A stretch of DNA of 64,000 bases from JBCBSP01 sp039819095 (GTDB taxonomy: Bacteria; Pseudomonadota; Alphaproteobacteria; Caulobacterales; Maricaulaceae). This document shows, in pieces, positions 9,169 through 16,615 of this stretch. The DNA lies in the NCBI GenBank assembly GCA_039819095.1, contig JBCBSP010000001.1, forward strand, positions 248,001-312,000, in the 5' to 3' direction. The first letter of the stretch is position 1, and each line of letters opens with the position of its first letter. The notes below the pieces were generated by a model. It searched no databases and was not told the DNA's origin. It worked only from the letters and a program-made list of their open reading frames with translations. The translations under genes and the position numbers were made by a program.

Positions 9169-10202
9169 GCGGCGACCGCAGGGCCGTCGCCGGCCTCAGC
9201 AAAGGCGTCGAGCCCCTCAAGCGCCTCGCGCACCGTTCTGGACCGACATAGCCGTCCTCTCCAGAACCGGGACTTTTCCGGATCGCTCTCGGCCCAGTCC
9301 GCCAGGCTGGCGAAATGCTTGCGCATGCAGCGCACGCCGAGCGCCTCATCATAAAGGATGGCGGCGTCTTCCGTGGCTTCAGCGAGACAGGCCGCCGCTT
9401 CGGCTCGGCTTGGCTCGATGACGGCTTGGGTTTCGCCGGTCAGCGCTCTTGCGACAGCGCCCGGCAACCAGGGTCGTCCCTGGCTCGCCCTTCCGATCAT
9501 GACACCATCAGCGCCGGACCGGGCCAGAGCGTCCCGCGCGCTTCCCAGATCCACTATATCGCCATTGACCACGACCGGAATGGTGATGGCGGCTTTCACC
9601 GCCGCGACAGCGGACCAGTCGGCCTCGCCTTTGTAGAATTGCTGGCGGGTCCGCCCATGCACCGTAACCATCTTCACCCCCGCCGCCTCGGCCCGCCGGG
9701 CCAGATCCGGCGCGTTCAACGTCTCATGATCCCAGCCGAGTCGCATTTTAAGTGTGACCGGCGTCTCGACGGCCTGGACAGTCGCTTCAATCAGGGTCAG
9801 CGCATGGTCGAGATCGCGCATCAGGGCCGAACCCGACAATCCGCGCGTCACCTGCTTGGCCGGGCAACCCATATTGATATCAATGATCTCTGCGCCGGCG
9901 TCCTCGGCGATCCGGGCTCCGATGCGCATCCACTCGGCTTCACGCCCTGCCAGCTGGATCACGCGCGGCGCAACGTCGGCATCTCCGGTCATTCGGCGCA
10001 CGACGTCTTCGCGTCCCTGAGCCAGCGTCTCACACGCCACCATCTCCGAGACCACGAGCCCGGCCCCGAAGCGGCGGGCCTGCTTGCGGATCGGATAATC
10101 GGTCACCCCCGACATCGGCGCGAGCACTACTGGAGGGTCGATACGGATCGAACCGATGGAAAAACCGCTCAAGGTCGGTGAGGCAGAGTTCGGCGCGTTC
10201 AT
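9165..10202 (-). CDS. dusB: tRNA-dihydrouridine synthase DusB (NifR3)
   Basis: FMN-dependent enzyme that reduces uridine in the tRNA D-loop. The 345-residue protein shows VVLAPMSGVTDYPIR near the N-terminus, the NMGCPAKQV motif with the catalytic cysteine (about residue 105), LKMRLGWD, MVTVHGRTRQQFYKG, VVVNGDIVD and GVMIGRASQGRPWL, all Dus signatures. I chose the ATG at 10202 (MNAPNSASPTLSGF); the reading frame stays open further upstream, but that stretch would run into the divergent ispDF gene and matches nothing in the family. It heads the ntr operon, as nifR3 does in Rhodobacter and relatives, and ends in a 4-base overlap with ntrB. Confidence 0.95.
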   Translation of the reverse strand: MNAPNSASPTLSGFSIGSIRIDPPVVLAPMSGVTDYPIRKQARRFGAGLVVSEMVACETLAQGREDVVRRMTGDADVAPRVIQLAGREAEWMRIGARIAEDAGAEIIDINMGCPAKQVTRGLSGSALMRDLDHALTLIEATVQAVETPVTLKMRLGWDHETLNAPDLARRAEAAGVKMVTVHGRTRQQFYKGEADWSAVAAVKAAITIPVVVNGDIVDLGSARDALARSGADGVMIGRASQGRPWLPGAVARALTGETQAVIEPSRAEAAACLAEATEDAAILYDEALGVRCMRKHFASLADWAESDPEKSRFWRGRLCRSRTVREALEGLDAFAEAGDGPAVAA

Positions 10203-10285
10203 AATGGAGCAGATAGCGGTTCTGGACGCGCGCATCCAGACGCCGTAACGCTTCAGGACAAAGCTTGAAAGGTGAAGAAGGCGAC

Positions 10286-11449
10286 GTGGCGCAGTCAGGC
10301 TACACCGCAATCATTGTCGCCGCTGGTCGCGGCGAGCGCGCTGGCGGAAGCACGCCGAAACAGCTGCGCGTGCTCGCCGGAAAGCCGGTCCTGGCATGGT
10401 CGGCGGAGCGCTTCGCCCGCGATGCAGCCTGCCGCCAGCTGATCATCGTCACCGCGCCTGAGCTGGCGGATTCGGTCACAAGCTGCCTGCAGACGCTCAG
10501 CGTCGAGGCCATGCTGGTCAATGGCGGCGCGACCCGAGGCGCCAGCGTGCGCGCCGGCCTTGATGCGGCTACCGAAGACCGGGTTCTGATTCACGACGCC
10601 GCGCGGCCCTTGCTCAGCGCTACGCTGATCGATCGGCTCCTGGCCGGGCTTGAGCACGCGGATGGGGCAGCCCCGGCCCTGCCTGTCGCCGATGCTCTTG
10701 TCAGCCTGAGCGATACGGTCACGCCCGTCGATCGCACGCCGCTGCGACGGGTGCAGACGCCGCAGGCCTTTCACACCCAAGTTCTGCGCCGCGCCTTCGG
10801 CCAGTCAGGCTGGGATGCTTTCCCTGACGAGGTCTCGCTGGCGCGCACGCACGGCCTTGATGTGGTTCTGGTCGAAGGCGAGGAACGCAATTTCAAGCTC
10901 ACCTGGCCGGACGATTTCGCCCGTGCTGAAGCCCTCATCAACCGGACAGGACCGATGGCCATGACGATAACTGGACAGGGGTATGACGTGCATCGCTTGG
11001 CGCCGGGCGATGGTCTCATGCTGTGCGGGATCAGGATCGACTGCCCCCTGCGCCTGGTCGGCCATTCCGACGCTGACGCCGGCCTGCACGCCCTCACCGA
11101 TGCCGTGCTCGGCGCGGCGGGCGCAGGTGATATAGGGCAGCACTTCCCACCCTCTGATCCGCAATGGGCCGGCGCGTCGTCTGATCGATTTCTGCTCCAT
11201 GCGCTCAAGCTGGCTGACGAGGCCGGCGTCACACCGCTTCATGCCGACATCACCCTGATTTGTGAACGCCCCAAGATCGGGCCGAATCGCGACGCCATGC
11301 GCGCGCGCATTGCCGAACTGCTCGGGCTTGAACTTCAACGCGTTAACATCAAAGCAACGACAACCGAAGGGCTCGGCTTCACGGGTCGCGGCGAAGGCCT
11401 GGCGGCCCAGGCGGTGTTCACCGGGCGTCTGGAGCCGCGCGATGGATAA
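10286..11449 (+). CDS. ispDF: Bifunctional IspD/IspF enzyme of the MEP isoprenoid pathway
   Basis: Fusion of 2-C-methyl-D-erythritol 4-phosphate cytidylyltransferase (IspD, about residues 1-215) and 2-C-methyl-D-erythritol 2,4-cyclodiphosphate synthase (IspF, about 225-385). IspD is seen in AAGRGERAGG (nucleotide loop), HDAARPLLS and RRVQTPQAF. IspF is seen in GYDVHRL, GHSDADAGLHALTDA (zinc ligands), GDIGQHFPP and IKATTTEGLGFTGRGEG. Such fusions are widespread in Alphaproteobacteria. I chose the GTG at 10286, preceded by AAGG; a TTG at 10265 in the same frame would add seven residues. It diverges from dusB across about 80 bases and overlaps pncC by 8 bases. Confidence 0.94.
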   Translation: MAQSGYTAIIVAAGRGERAGGSTPKQLRVLAGKPVLAWSAERFARDAACRQLIIVTAPELADSVTSCLQTLSVEAMLVNGGATRGASVRAGLDAATEDRVLIHDAARPLLSATLIDRLLAGLEHADGAAPALPVADALVSLSDTVTPVDRTPLRRVQTPQAFHTQVLRRAFGQSGWDAFPDEVSLARTHGLDVVLVEGEERNFKLTWPDDFARAEALINRTGPMAMTITGQGYDVHRLAPGDGLMLCGIRIDCPLRLVGHSDADAGLHALTDAVLGAAGAGDIGQHFPPSDPQWAGASSDRFLLHALKLADEAGVTPLHADITLICERPKIGPNRDAMRARIAELLGLELQRVNIKATTTEGLGFTGRGEGLAAQAVFTGRLEPRDG

Positions 11450-11936
11450 GGCCTATGCCGGGCTGAATCCCCTCGCCGGCCAGCTAGTGCGGGTTGCGGG
11501 GACAAAATCGCTCATGGTCGCGACGGCTGAAAGCTGTACGGGCGGGCTCGTCGCCGGAGCGATCACGGAGATTGCCGGGTCTTCCGCCGTGTTCGATCGC
11601 GGCTTCGTCACCTATTCCAACGCCGCCAAGGCTGAGCTTCTTGGCATTGATCCTGGTCTGATCGACCGGTTCGGGGCGGTATCCGGCGAGGTCGCGCGCG
11701 CCATGGCCGAAGGCGCCCTCGCCCGTTCATACGCCGACATCGCCATCTCGATCACCGGGATTGCAGGTCCGGGCGGCGGATCGGCGGACAAGCCGGTCGG
11801 GCTGGTCTGGTTCGGCCTGGCCGCGAGTGGTCGGCACACACGGATCGTCGAGCATCGTTTCGGTGATGTCGGGCGCTCAATCGTTCGCGCCCTCAGCGCT
11901 GAGACCGCCCTGCAGCTGCTAATCGAGGCGTCCTAA
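11442..11936 (+). CDS. pncC: Nicotinamide-nucleotide amidohydrolase PncC (CinA C-terminal family)
   Basis: 164-residue single-domain member of the CinA C-terminal family. It deamidates nicotinamide mononucleotide to nicotinate mononucleotide, recycling pyridine nucleotides in the cytoplasm. Signatures: LMVATAESCTGGLVAGAIT near the N-terminus (catalytic serine region), FVTYSNAAKAELLGI, and ISITGIAGPGGGSADKPVGLVWFGL. The N-terminal molybdopterin-like half of full CinA is absent, as usual for the stand-alone form. The ATG at 11442 lies inside the last codons of ispDF (8-base overlap). The frame is open further upstream but only as a shadow of ispDF. It converges with the COQ10-like gene, with a 4-base overlap of the two ends. 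Confidence 0.92.
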   Translation: MDKAYAGLNPLAGQLVRVAGTKSLMVATAESCTGGLVAGAITEIAGSSAVFDRGFVTYSNAAKAELLGIDPGLIDRFGAVSGEVARAMAEGALARSYADIAISITGIAGPGGGSADKPVGLVWFGLAASGRHTRIVEHRFGDVGRSIVRALSAETALQLLIEAS

Positions 11937-12439
11937 GCGCCCCGCGCAAAAGCCGGCTCGGCGGTAAGATCGAGTTCTACGGCGCCCATCGTGTCATAAC
12001 GTCGATCCGCTTCGGCTGCGAATGCGCTCACCAGATACCGCACCGCACGAGCGCGGTTGGCGTCCAGCAACATCTGAAGCAGCGGATTGTCGAAATGATA
12101 GCGGATCCAGAAATCCACCAGCGTCGATCCGTCCGACAGCTCCACGAAGCGCCAATGATTTGCGAGATCGTGAAACGGACCTTCGAGGAAACCGACTTCG
12201 ATCCGGCGCTCGGCGCGATGGCTGACCACCTCAGTCACGAAGCGCTCGCGGACGAATTTGAACCGGATGCGCGCCTCCGCAACAAGTCGGCGGGCATCGC
12301 CTTCAAAGCGATTCTCACGGACGCGCATGGCCGTGATCGGCCCGATGAAATCAGGATAGGCCTGAACGCCGCTCACCAGTTCAAACAGATCGTCCGGGCG
12401 GTGGCGCAGGCGCAGGCGTTCGACATGTTCAGTGCTCAA
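11933..12439 (-). CDS. COQ10/RatA-like START-domain protein
   Basis: 168-residue protein of the polyketide cyclase/START superfamily, COQ10 branch. It begins HVERLRLRHRPDDLFELVSGVQAYPDFIGPI, where the segment VxxYPxF is the family signature, and continues through the usual antiparallel sheet to a long C-terminal helix (AVRYLVSAFAAEADRRYD). In mitochondria and Alphaproteobacteria such proteins bind ubiquinone and aid its delivery to respiratory complexes; the related E. coli RatA was described as inhibiting ribosome association. The neighbour lipA and the alphaproteobacterial context favour the ubiquinone role, which is inference. It starts 9 bases after the lipA stop, so the two are probably one transcript. 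Confidence 0.85.
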   Translation of the reverse strand: MSTEHVERLRLRHRPDDLFELVSGVQAYPDFIGPITAMRVRENRFEGDARRLVAEARIRFKFVRERFVTEVVSHRAERRIEVGFLEGPFHDLANHWRFVELSDGSTLVDFWIRYHFDNPLLQMLLDANRARAVRYLVSAFAAEADRRYDTMGAVELDLTAEPAFARGA

Positions 12440-12448
12440 GGCGAAACC

Positions 12449-13429
12449 CTAATGCGCGCCGCTGAGCGCCGCATCGCGGGCTGCACGCAATCGCGCAAAA
12501 TCATCGCCGGCGTGATAGCTGGACCGTGTCAGGGGTGAAGCTGAGACCATCAGGAACCCCTTGGCGCGGGCGATGGTCTCATAGCCTTTGAACTCATCCG
12601 GCGTGACATAGCGCTCAACGGCGGCGTGCTTGCGGGTCGGCTGCAGGTACTGGCCGATGGTGAGGAAATCCACGCCCGCAGACCGCATGTCGTCCATGAC
12701 CTGCATGACTTCCTCACGACTCTCGCCGAGCCCGACCATGATGCCGGACTTGGTGAACTGGCCCGGATCGCGCTCTTTCACCCGCTCCAGAAGCCGCAGC
12801 GAGTGATAATAGCGGGCGCCCGGCCGGATGGAGAGATAGAGCCTCGGAACCGTTTCCAGATTGTGGTTGAACACGTCCGGTTTGGCGTCGATCACGATCT
12901 CCGCCGCGCCGTCCTTGCGCAGGAAGTCCGGGGTCAGAATTTCAATCGTCGTCTCAGGCGTCGCCTTGCGAATGGCGTGAATGACCTGACCGAAGTGCTC
13001 CGCGCCGCCATCGGCCAGATCATCACGATCCACCGAGGTGATAACGACGTGCTGCAGCTCCATCGTCTTGGTGGCGTGCGCGACGCGACGAGGCTCGTCG
13101 GCATCCAGGGCCGCCGGCAGGCCGGTCTTCACATTGCAGAAGCTGCAGGCGCGCGTGCAGGTATCGCCCATGATCATGAAGGTCGCGTGCTTTTGCGCCC
13201 AGCACTCTCCGATATTCGGGCAGCCGGCCTCCTCACACACGGTGACGAGATTATTCTCCTTCACCACATTGCGGGTTTCGGCGAAGACGCCCCCGGCGGG
13301 TGCGCGCACGCGGATCCAGTCCGGCTTGCGCAGCACCTCGGTGTCCGGGCGCTTCTGCTTTTCCGGATGACGGGCCGCGCGCGCCTCAGCAGCGTTCGCG
13401 GCGGATTTTTTATCGATGAGCGTCGCCAT
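12449..13429 (-). CDS. lipA: Lipoyl synthase
   Basis: Radical-SAM enzyme that inserts two sulfur atoms into octanoyl chains on lipoyl domains, here needed by PdhB and PdhC encoded in this window. The 326-residue protein carries the auxiliary cluster motif CEEAGCPNIGEC, the radical SAM motif CTRACSFC, and the C-terminal signature ASPLTRSSYHAG. I chose the ATG at 13429 (MATLIDKKSA); an in-frame TTG at 13465 would add 12 residues with no family support. It is followed closely by the COQ10-like gene. No clear Shine-Dalgarno precedes the chosen start. Length is normal for the family. Confidence 0.96.
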   Translation of the reverse strand: MATLIDKKSAANAAEARAARHPEKQKRPDTEVLRKPDWIRVRAPAGGVFAETRNVVKENNLVTVCEEAGCPNIGECWAQKHATFMIMGDTCTRACSFCNVKTGLPAALDADEPRRVAHATKTMELQHVVITSVDRDDLADGGAEHFGQVIHAIRKATPETTIEILTPDFLRKDGAAEIVIDAKPDVFNHNLETVPRLYLSIRPGARYYHSLRLLERVKERDPGQFTKSGIMVGLGESREEVMQVMDDMRSAGVDFLTIGQYLQPTRKHAAVERYVTPDEFKGYETIARAKGFLMVSASPLTRSSYHAGDDFARLRAARDAALSGAH

Positions 13430-13512
13430 GGCCGGGAAAATGGACCTGTCCGGCCCCGCGTTCAAGCCGAAGGCTCTGCGTTCGGCGCAAGTCGGTCTTG
13501 CCGTAAAGCGAA

Positions 13513-13546
13513 AACACCCGATGCGACGGGGCGCGCACCGGGCGTT
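13513..13546 (-). terminator. Possible intrinsic terminator after the beta-helix operon
   Basis: In the 147-base gap between lipA and the membrane beta-helix gene, AACACCCG at 13513-13520 pairs with CGGGCGTT at 13539-13546, and TGCG pairs with CGCA inside. Read on the minus strand the stem is followed by TTTTCGCTTT. There is one mismatch and the T-tract is short, so it is a modest candidate for ending transcription from 15642. Confidence 0.4.
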
Positions 13547-13576
13547 CTCAGAACAGGGCGGGTAGAGGCGAGGCGC

Positions 13577-14839
13577 CTAAACCGCCCCTTCTTCAGCCTG
13601 TAGCAGCTGCGAGCCTGCGCCGTTATCGGAGCGGGCGAAGATGGCGAGCGTCCATGCGCCCAGACCGACACAGAGCACCACCATGCTCAGCAGCCAGCCA
13701 ATGACAGGGACGACGCCCAGTGCGCCCAGAACCGCCAGCAGCAGGAAGAGCGACAGAATGCGCAGGCCGACCCCAATTCCATTGCCGGACCGATTGAAGA
13801 TCAGGTCGCCGAAGGCCAGCCCGCCAAAGGCAAAGGCCAGGAACAGGATCACCGGATAGGCGAGGAGCAGGATGAAGCCGAGCGGAATGCCGATCACGGT
13901 GATCGCAAGCAAGACGAACAGCACGACGACCATCACTGGCGCGAAGGCGAAGACGATCAAGCCCAGCAGACCCGAAACAAAGGGCCGGCGGCGGAAGCTT
14001 GAAGCAATACCGGCGACCGAGCGCGGCGCGATAAGCGTCGCAAGAGCACCCAGAACAAAGGCGGAAATCGCGAAGGCTCCACCCAGCGCCCAGCCGGGAG
14101 GTCCGATGTTGAAATCGAGATCTACGCCTTCAAACTCGCCGAAATCATCGCTGTCATACTGTGCGAACTCATAGGTGACGCCGCCCGGCAGCTCAGCACC
14201 CGGCTCCACGACCGGCTCGTTCGGGCCCCGAACCAGAACCGGACCGCCCATCACGGCTGTGGCGCTGATGACGACCCGCTCGGCGCGAATCTCCGTCGAA
14301 CCCGCGATCTGACCACTGATCCGAATCTCGCGAGCACGGAGCTCCGCGTCGCCGCCGATGACGCCGTCCATGACGATCTCGCGTGCGGCGATTTCGGCTT
14401 TGCCTCCGATGGAGGCGCTATTGCTTACGGTCACCAAGGCGCCCGCCATCGAGGCTGAACGCATGACCGAGCCTTCAAGAGTGATATCGGCGCCCGCCAC
14501 GTCCAGATCCCTGGCGTTCGCCGAGTGGATCAGGATGTCGGCGCCGGCCAGGCTGACATCTCCGCCAACCGTGCCGCTCAAATCGATATCGGCGCCGAGA
14601 ATGGAGACATCGCCGCCCACATCGGCATCGATCGAGACATCGGCCGCCATCCCGTCCAGATCGCCCCCGATGCGACCGCGCACCGTCGCGTCAGCGGCCA
14701 GGAAGCGGGCGTCATCATTCTGATCGAGATTCAGCTCCAGATCGCCGCCGATGTGCTGAGCTGAAGCGGACCCGAGCCCGAACGCCATCGCACTGACGGC
14801 CAGGAGGGTGATGAGTGAGGTTTTCAACTGTTGGATCAT
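13577..14839 (-). CDS. Exported beta-helix (bactofilin-like) protein with C-terminal membrane domain
   Basis: 420 residues. A signal peptide (MIQQLKTSLITLLAVSAMA, cleavage near ASA-QH at 27) is followed by about 160 residues of short repeats of the type GGDVSILGADIDLSGTV, with regularly spaced glycines and alternating hydrophobic residues. This is the pattern of right-handed beta-helices such as bactofilins (polymer-forming proteins). The C-terminal half (about 245-405) is strongly hydrophobic with about five membrane segments. The repeats would lie in the periplasm, anchored in the inner membrane. It begins 11 bases after the lipoprotein gene below, with a good GGGAGG site, so the two form an operon. 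Function is unknown; an envelope scaffold or stress role is inference. I chose ATG 14839 over an in-frame upstream start because of the signal peptide. Confidence 0.75.
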   Translation of the reverse strand: MIQQLKTSLITLLAVSAMAFGLGSASAQHIGGDLELNLDQNDDARFLAADATVRGRIGGDLDGMAADVSIDADVGGDVSILGADIDLSGTVGGDVSLAGADILIHSANARDLDVAGADITLEGSVMRSASMAGALVTVSNSASIGGKAEIAAREIVMDGVIGGDAELRAREIRISGQIAGSTEIRAERVVISATAVMGGPVLVRGPNEPVVEPGAELPGGVTYEFAQYDSDDFGEFEGVDLDFNIGPPGWALGGAFAISAFVLGALATLIAPRSVAGIASSFRRRPFVSGLLGLIVFAFAPVMVVVLFVLLAITVIGIPLGFILLLAYPVILFLAFAFGGLAFGDLIFNRSGNGIGVGLRILSLFLLLAVLGALGVVPVIGWLLSMVVLCVGLGAWTLAIFARSDNGAGSQLLQAEEGAV

Positions 14840-14850
14840 TTGTGCCTCCC

Positions 14851-15642
14851 TTAAACGCGCGACCGGCGGCAAGGCTCGCCGTCACGGGGGGTGAATTCGA
14901 TGTCTGCGACGGCGGCGCCGTCGAATTCAGGCGCTTCGTCGGCGATGATCTGAAGCGGGCCGGATACCGAACCGGTAATCACGACATGGCGCGCGCAGAT
15001 AAACCCGCCGACAATGTCGCCCTTGATCTCCACCAACCCATCATTGCGCCGGTAGGGTTCGCGGCCGGGATCGGCCCAGATTCTGAGCGGCGCGCCGACA
15101 TCTCCGTGAATGCGCGAGCTTCTGACCGCGGCGTCCAGCCCGCCGTCCAGTGCGCCGTAAACGACCAGATCCGCGGCGTTCACATAGGCTTCGCCGGCGA
15201 CAGAAGAGCCGCTGGACAGATGAAGACCGGCTGCATTGGCCCGCAGCGCGCCGAACGCCCCATCCAGCCGGCCATCGGCCATATTGGCGTCGAACCGTCC
15301 GCCGACATCACCGCGCCAGCTGATATCCGCCGCATTGGCGCTGACATCGCCATCGACATTGCCGGTGAACTCCAGATCAGCGGCGGCGGCGTCAAGCGCG
15401 CCCAGCTGTAGATCGCGAGCGACAATGTCGGCGCCGGCGAGATGCAATTCGCCAGCGACGCTTCCGCGAACGTCCAGATCCGAGCCAGCGACGCGGAAAT
15501 CACCGGGTTCGTCGAGCGTCACGGTGATATCGCCGCCGACAATGTTCTGCTTGCCGACGGCGGCGTGCCCGTCTCCAAGATCAACCACGATACAGCCGGA
15601 AAGCAGGAAGGCTCCGGCAGAGGCGAGGAGGAGATGTCTCAT
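14851..15642 (-). CDS. Beta-helix repeat lipoprotein
   Basis: 263 residues. The N-terminus MRHLLLASAGAFLLSGC is a lipoprotein signal with lipobox LSGC (Cys17); Ile at position +2 suggests outer-membrane sorting. The mature part consists of beta-helix-type repeats (VRGSVAGELHLAGADI, FTGNVDGDVSANAADI, and so on) and a C-terminal block GGFICARHVVITGSVSGPLQI ending PRDGEPC. That block is also found in the neighbouring soluble paralogue (SICAHEV ... DRDGADC), so the two share a domain with a conserved pair of cysteines, possibly a disulfide. The promoter region carries three TATCGA/TCGATA inverted repeats. Ribosome site GGAG, 9 bases before ATG 15642. I do not recognise a named family; bactofilin-like is a structural guess. 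Confidence 0.75.
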   Translation of the reverse strand: MRHLLLASAGAFLLSGCIVVDLGDGHAAVGKQNIVGGDITVTLDEPGDFRVAGSDLDVRGSVAGELHLAGADIVARDLQLGALDAAAADLEFTGNVDGDVSANAADISWRGDVGGRFDANMADGRLDGAFGALRANAAGLHLSSGSSVAGEAYVNAADLVVYGALDGGLDAAVRSSRIHGDVGAPLRIWADPGREPYRRNDGLVEIKGDIVGGFICARHVVITGSVSGPLQIIADEAPEFDGAAVADIEFTPRDGEPCRRSRV

Positions 15643-15672
15643 TTTTTGTTTCTCCGTTATGGCGACCAACCA

Positions 15673-15732
15673 TATCGAAACTCGATAACATATCGAAACT
15701 CGATAACAAACATGTTTTTTCGAAAATCGATA
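15673..15732. promoter_or_regulatory. Triple inverted-repeat operator (TATCGA-N3-TCGATA)
   Basis: Two perfect 15-base inverted repeats TATCGA-AAC-TCGATA lie at 15673-15687 and 15691-15705, inside an exact tandem 18-base duplication (15671-15688 and 15689-15706). A third, slightly imperfect copy TTTCGA-AAA-TCGATA is at 15718-15732. They lie 31 to 90 bases upstream of the lipoprotein start on the minus strand, where a promoter should be. Multiple dyads at near-helical spacing suggest cooperative binding of a dimeric repressor. No regulator gene is adjacent, so its identity is unknown. Confidence 0.7.
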
Positions 15733-15769
15733 AATTTTTCTCGCAAAACGGCGAACCCGGTGGGTTGAA

Positions 15770-15802
15770 AAACAAAAACGGGCGGCTCCGAAGAACCGCC
15801 CG
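15770..15802 (-). terminator. Intrinsic terminator of the soluble beta-helix gene
   Basis: On the minus strand CGGGCGGTT (from 15802) pairs with AGCCGCCCG (15787-15779), allowing one G-U pair, with a short loop, and is followed by TTTTTGTTTTT (to about 15770). It starts 29 bases after the stop at 15831 and separates this gene from the lipoprotein operon. Confidence 0.85.
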
Positions 15803-15830
15803 CTTCAGGGTAATATATTGTTTTATGGTA

Positions 15831-16493
15831 TTAATCGCAGTCCGCTCCGTCGCGGTCCGTGAAATCAACACGGTCAGCGGGAATGCTCTCCGGCAGCACC
15901 GGTTCAGAATCGGCTCTAACGGTCAGAACCTCGCCCAGCACCGCTCCATCCTCAAAACGGACCTCGTGCGCGCAGATGCTTCCGCCAGACGCCAGCTCGC
16001 CCTCCACGATGATTCGCGAGCGGTCATTGCGATTGTCCGATTCGCCGATCACCTGAACCGGTTGGCTGAAGGAGCCTGCCAGCACGCCTCGCCCGACATT
16101 GAGCTCGACCGGCCCGATATAACGCCCTCGCAGCCTGGCTCTCGCCGCGTTCACCTCGATCGGACCGAGGAAATCGCCGTTGAGGGTTATGCCGGCGCCG
16201 TTCACCTCCGCAGCGCCGCCGACCGAACCGGTGAACTCCACGCTGGCGCCATTCAGAAACAGATCACCGCCCACCTCAGCTTCGCCGTCAACCGTGGCCC
16301 CGTTCATTTCCAGATCACCGCCTATACGCCCCTTGGCCGTCACGGACATTCCGTTCATCTCGACATTGCCGTCGGTATTGTAGGTTCTGGAACCAGCGAG
16401 CCCGTCAAAGGTCTGAGTGGGTGTTGCAGCGATCGCACCGGCGCTGGCGAGCAGGCTCGCAGCGGTGATGGCGGTAAAACTGGTCTTGAGCAT
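15831..16493 (-). CDS. Secreted beta-helix (bactofilin-like) repeat protein
   Basis: 220 residues with a signal peptide (MLKTSFTAITAASLLASAGA, cleavage near AIAA-TPTQ at 23) and no membrane anchor. The body shows glycine-spaced strands such as GRIGGDLEMNGATVDGEAEVGGDLFLNGASV, the pattern of a right-handed beta-helix. The last 60 residues (SGGSICAHEVRFED ... DRDGADCD) match the C-terminal block of the neighbouring lipoprotein, including two cysteines. Start at 16493 is supported by GAGGAG six bases upstream. It has its own promoter with an internal palindrome and its own terminator, so it is expressed separately from the two-gene operon downstream. Probably periplasmic; function not known. Confidence 0.75.
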   Translation of the reverse strand: MLKTSFTAITAASLLASAGAIAATPTQTFDGLAGSRTYNTDGNVEMNGMSVTAKGRIGGDLEMNGATVDGEAEVGGDLFLNGASVEFTGSVGGAAEVNGAGITLNGDFLGPIEVNAARARLRGRYIGPVELNVGRGVLAGSFSQPVQVIGESDNRNDRSRIIVEGELASGGSICAHEVRFEDGAVLGEVLTVRADSEPVLPESIPADRVDFTDRDGADCD

Positions 16494-16570
16494 CGAGCTC
16501 TCCTCTGTGAAATCCAGTGGCGGCCTGTCAGACCGCCCTTCGCCCCAGATACAAGATGCCCTGCACTGCA

Positions 16571-16600
16571 ATTATGGATGCAGCGCGCTGCAGTCGGCAA
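16571..16600 (-). promoter_or_regulatory. Promoter with palindromic operator in the spacer
   Basis: On the minus strand a -35-like TTGCCG (16600-16595) and a -10-like CATAAT (16576-16571) are separated by 18 bases, which contain the perfect 14-base palindrome TGCAGCGCGCTGCA (16579-16592). It lies about 80 bases before the secreted beta-helix gene. A protein bound there would block polymerase. The boxes are imperfect, so the promoter itself is tentative. Confidence 0.5.
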
Positions 16601-16615
16601 GGATACCGCAAGGCC

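Noticed and set aside
10203..10310. Longer DusB with 36 extra N-terminal residues
   Set aside because: The frame is open, but it overlaps the divergent ispDF start region and has no resemblance to DusB.
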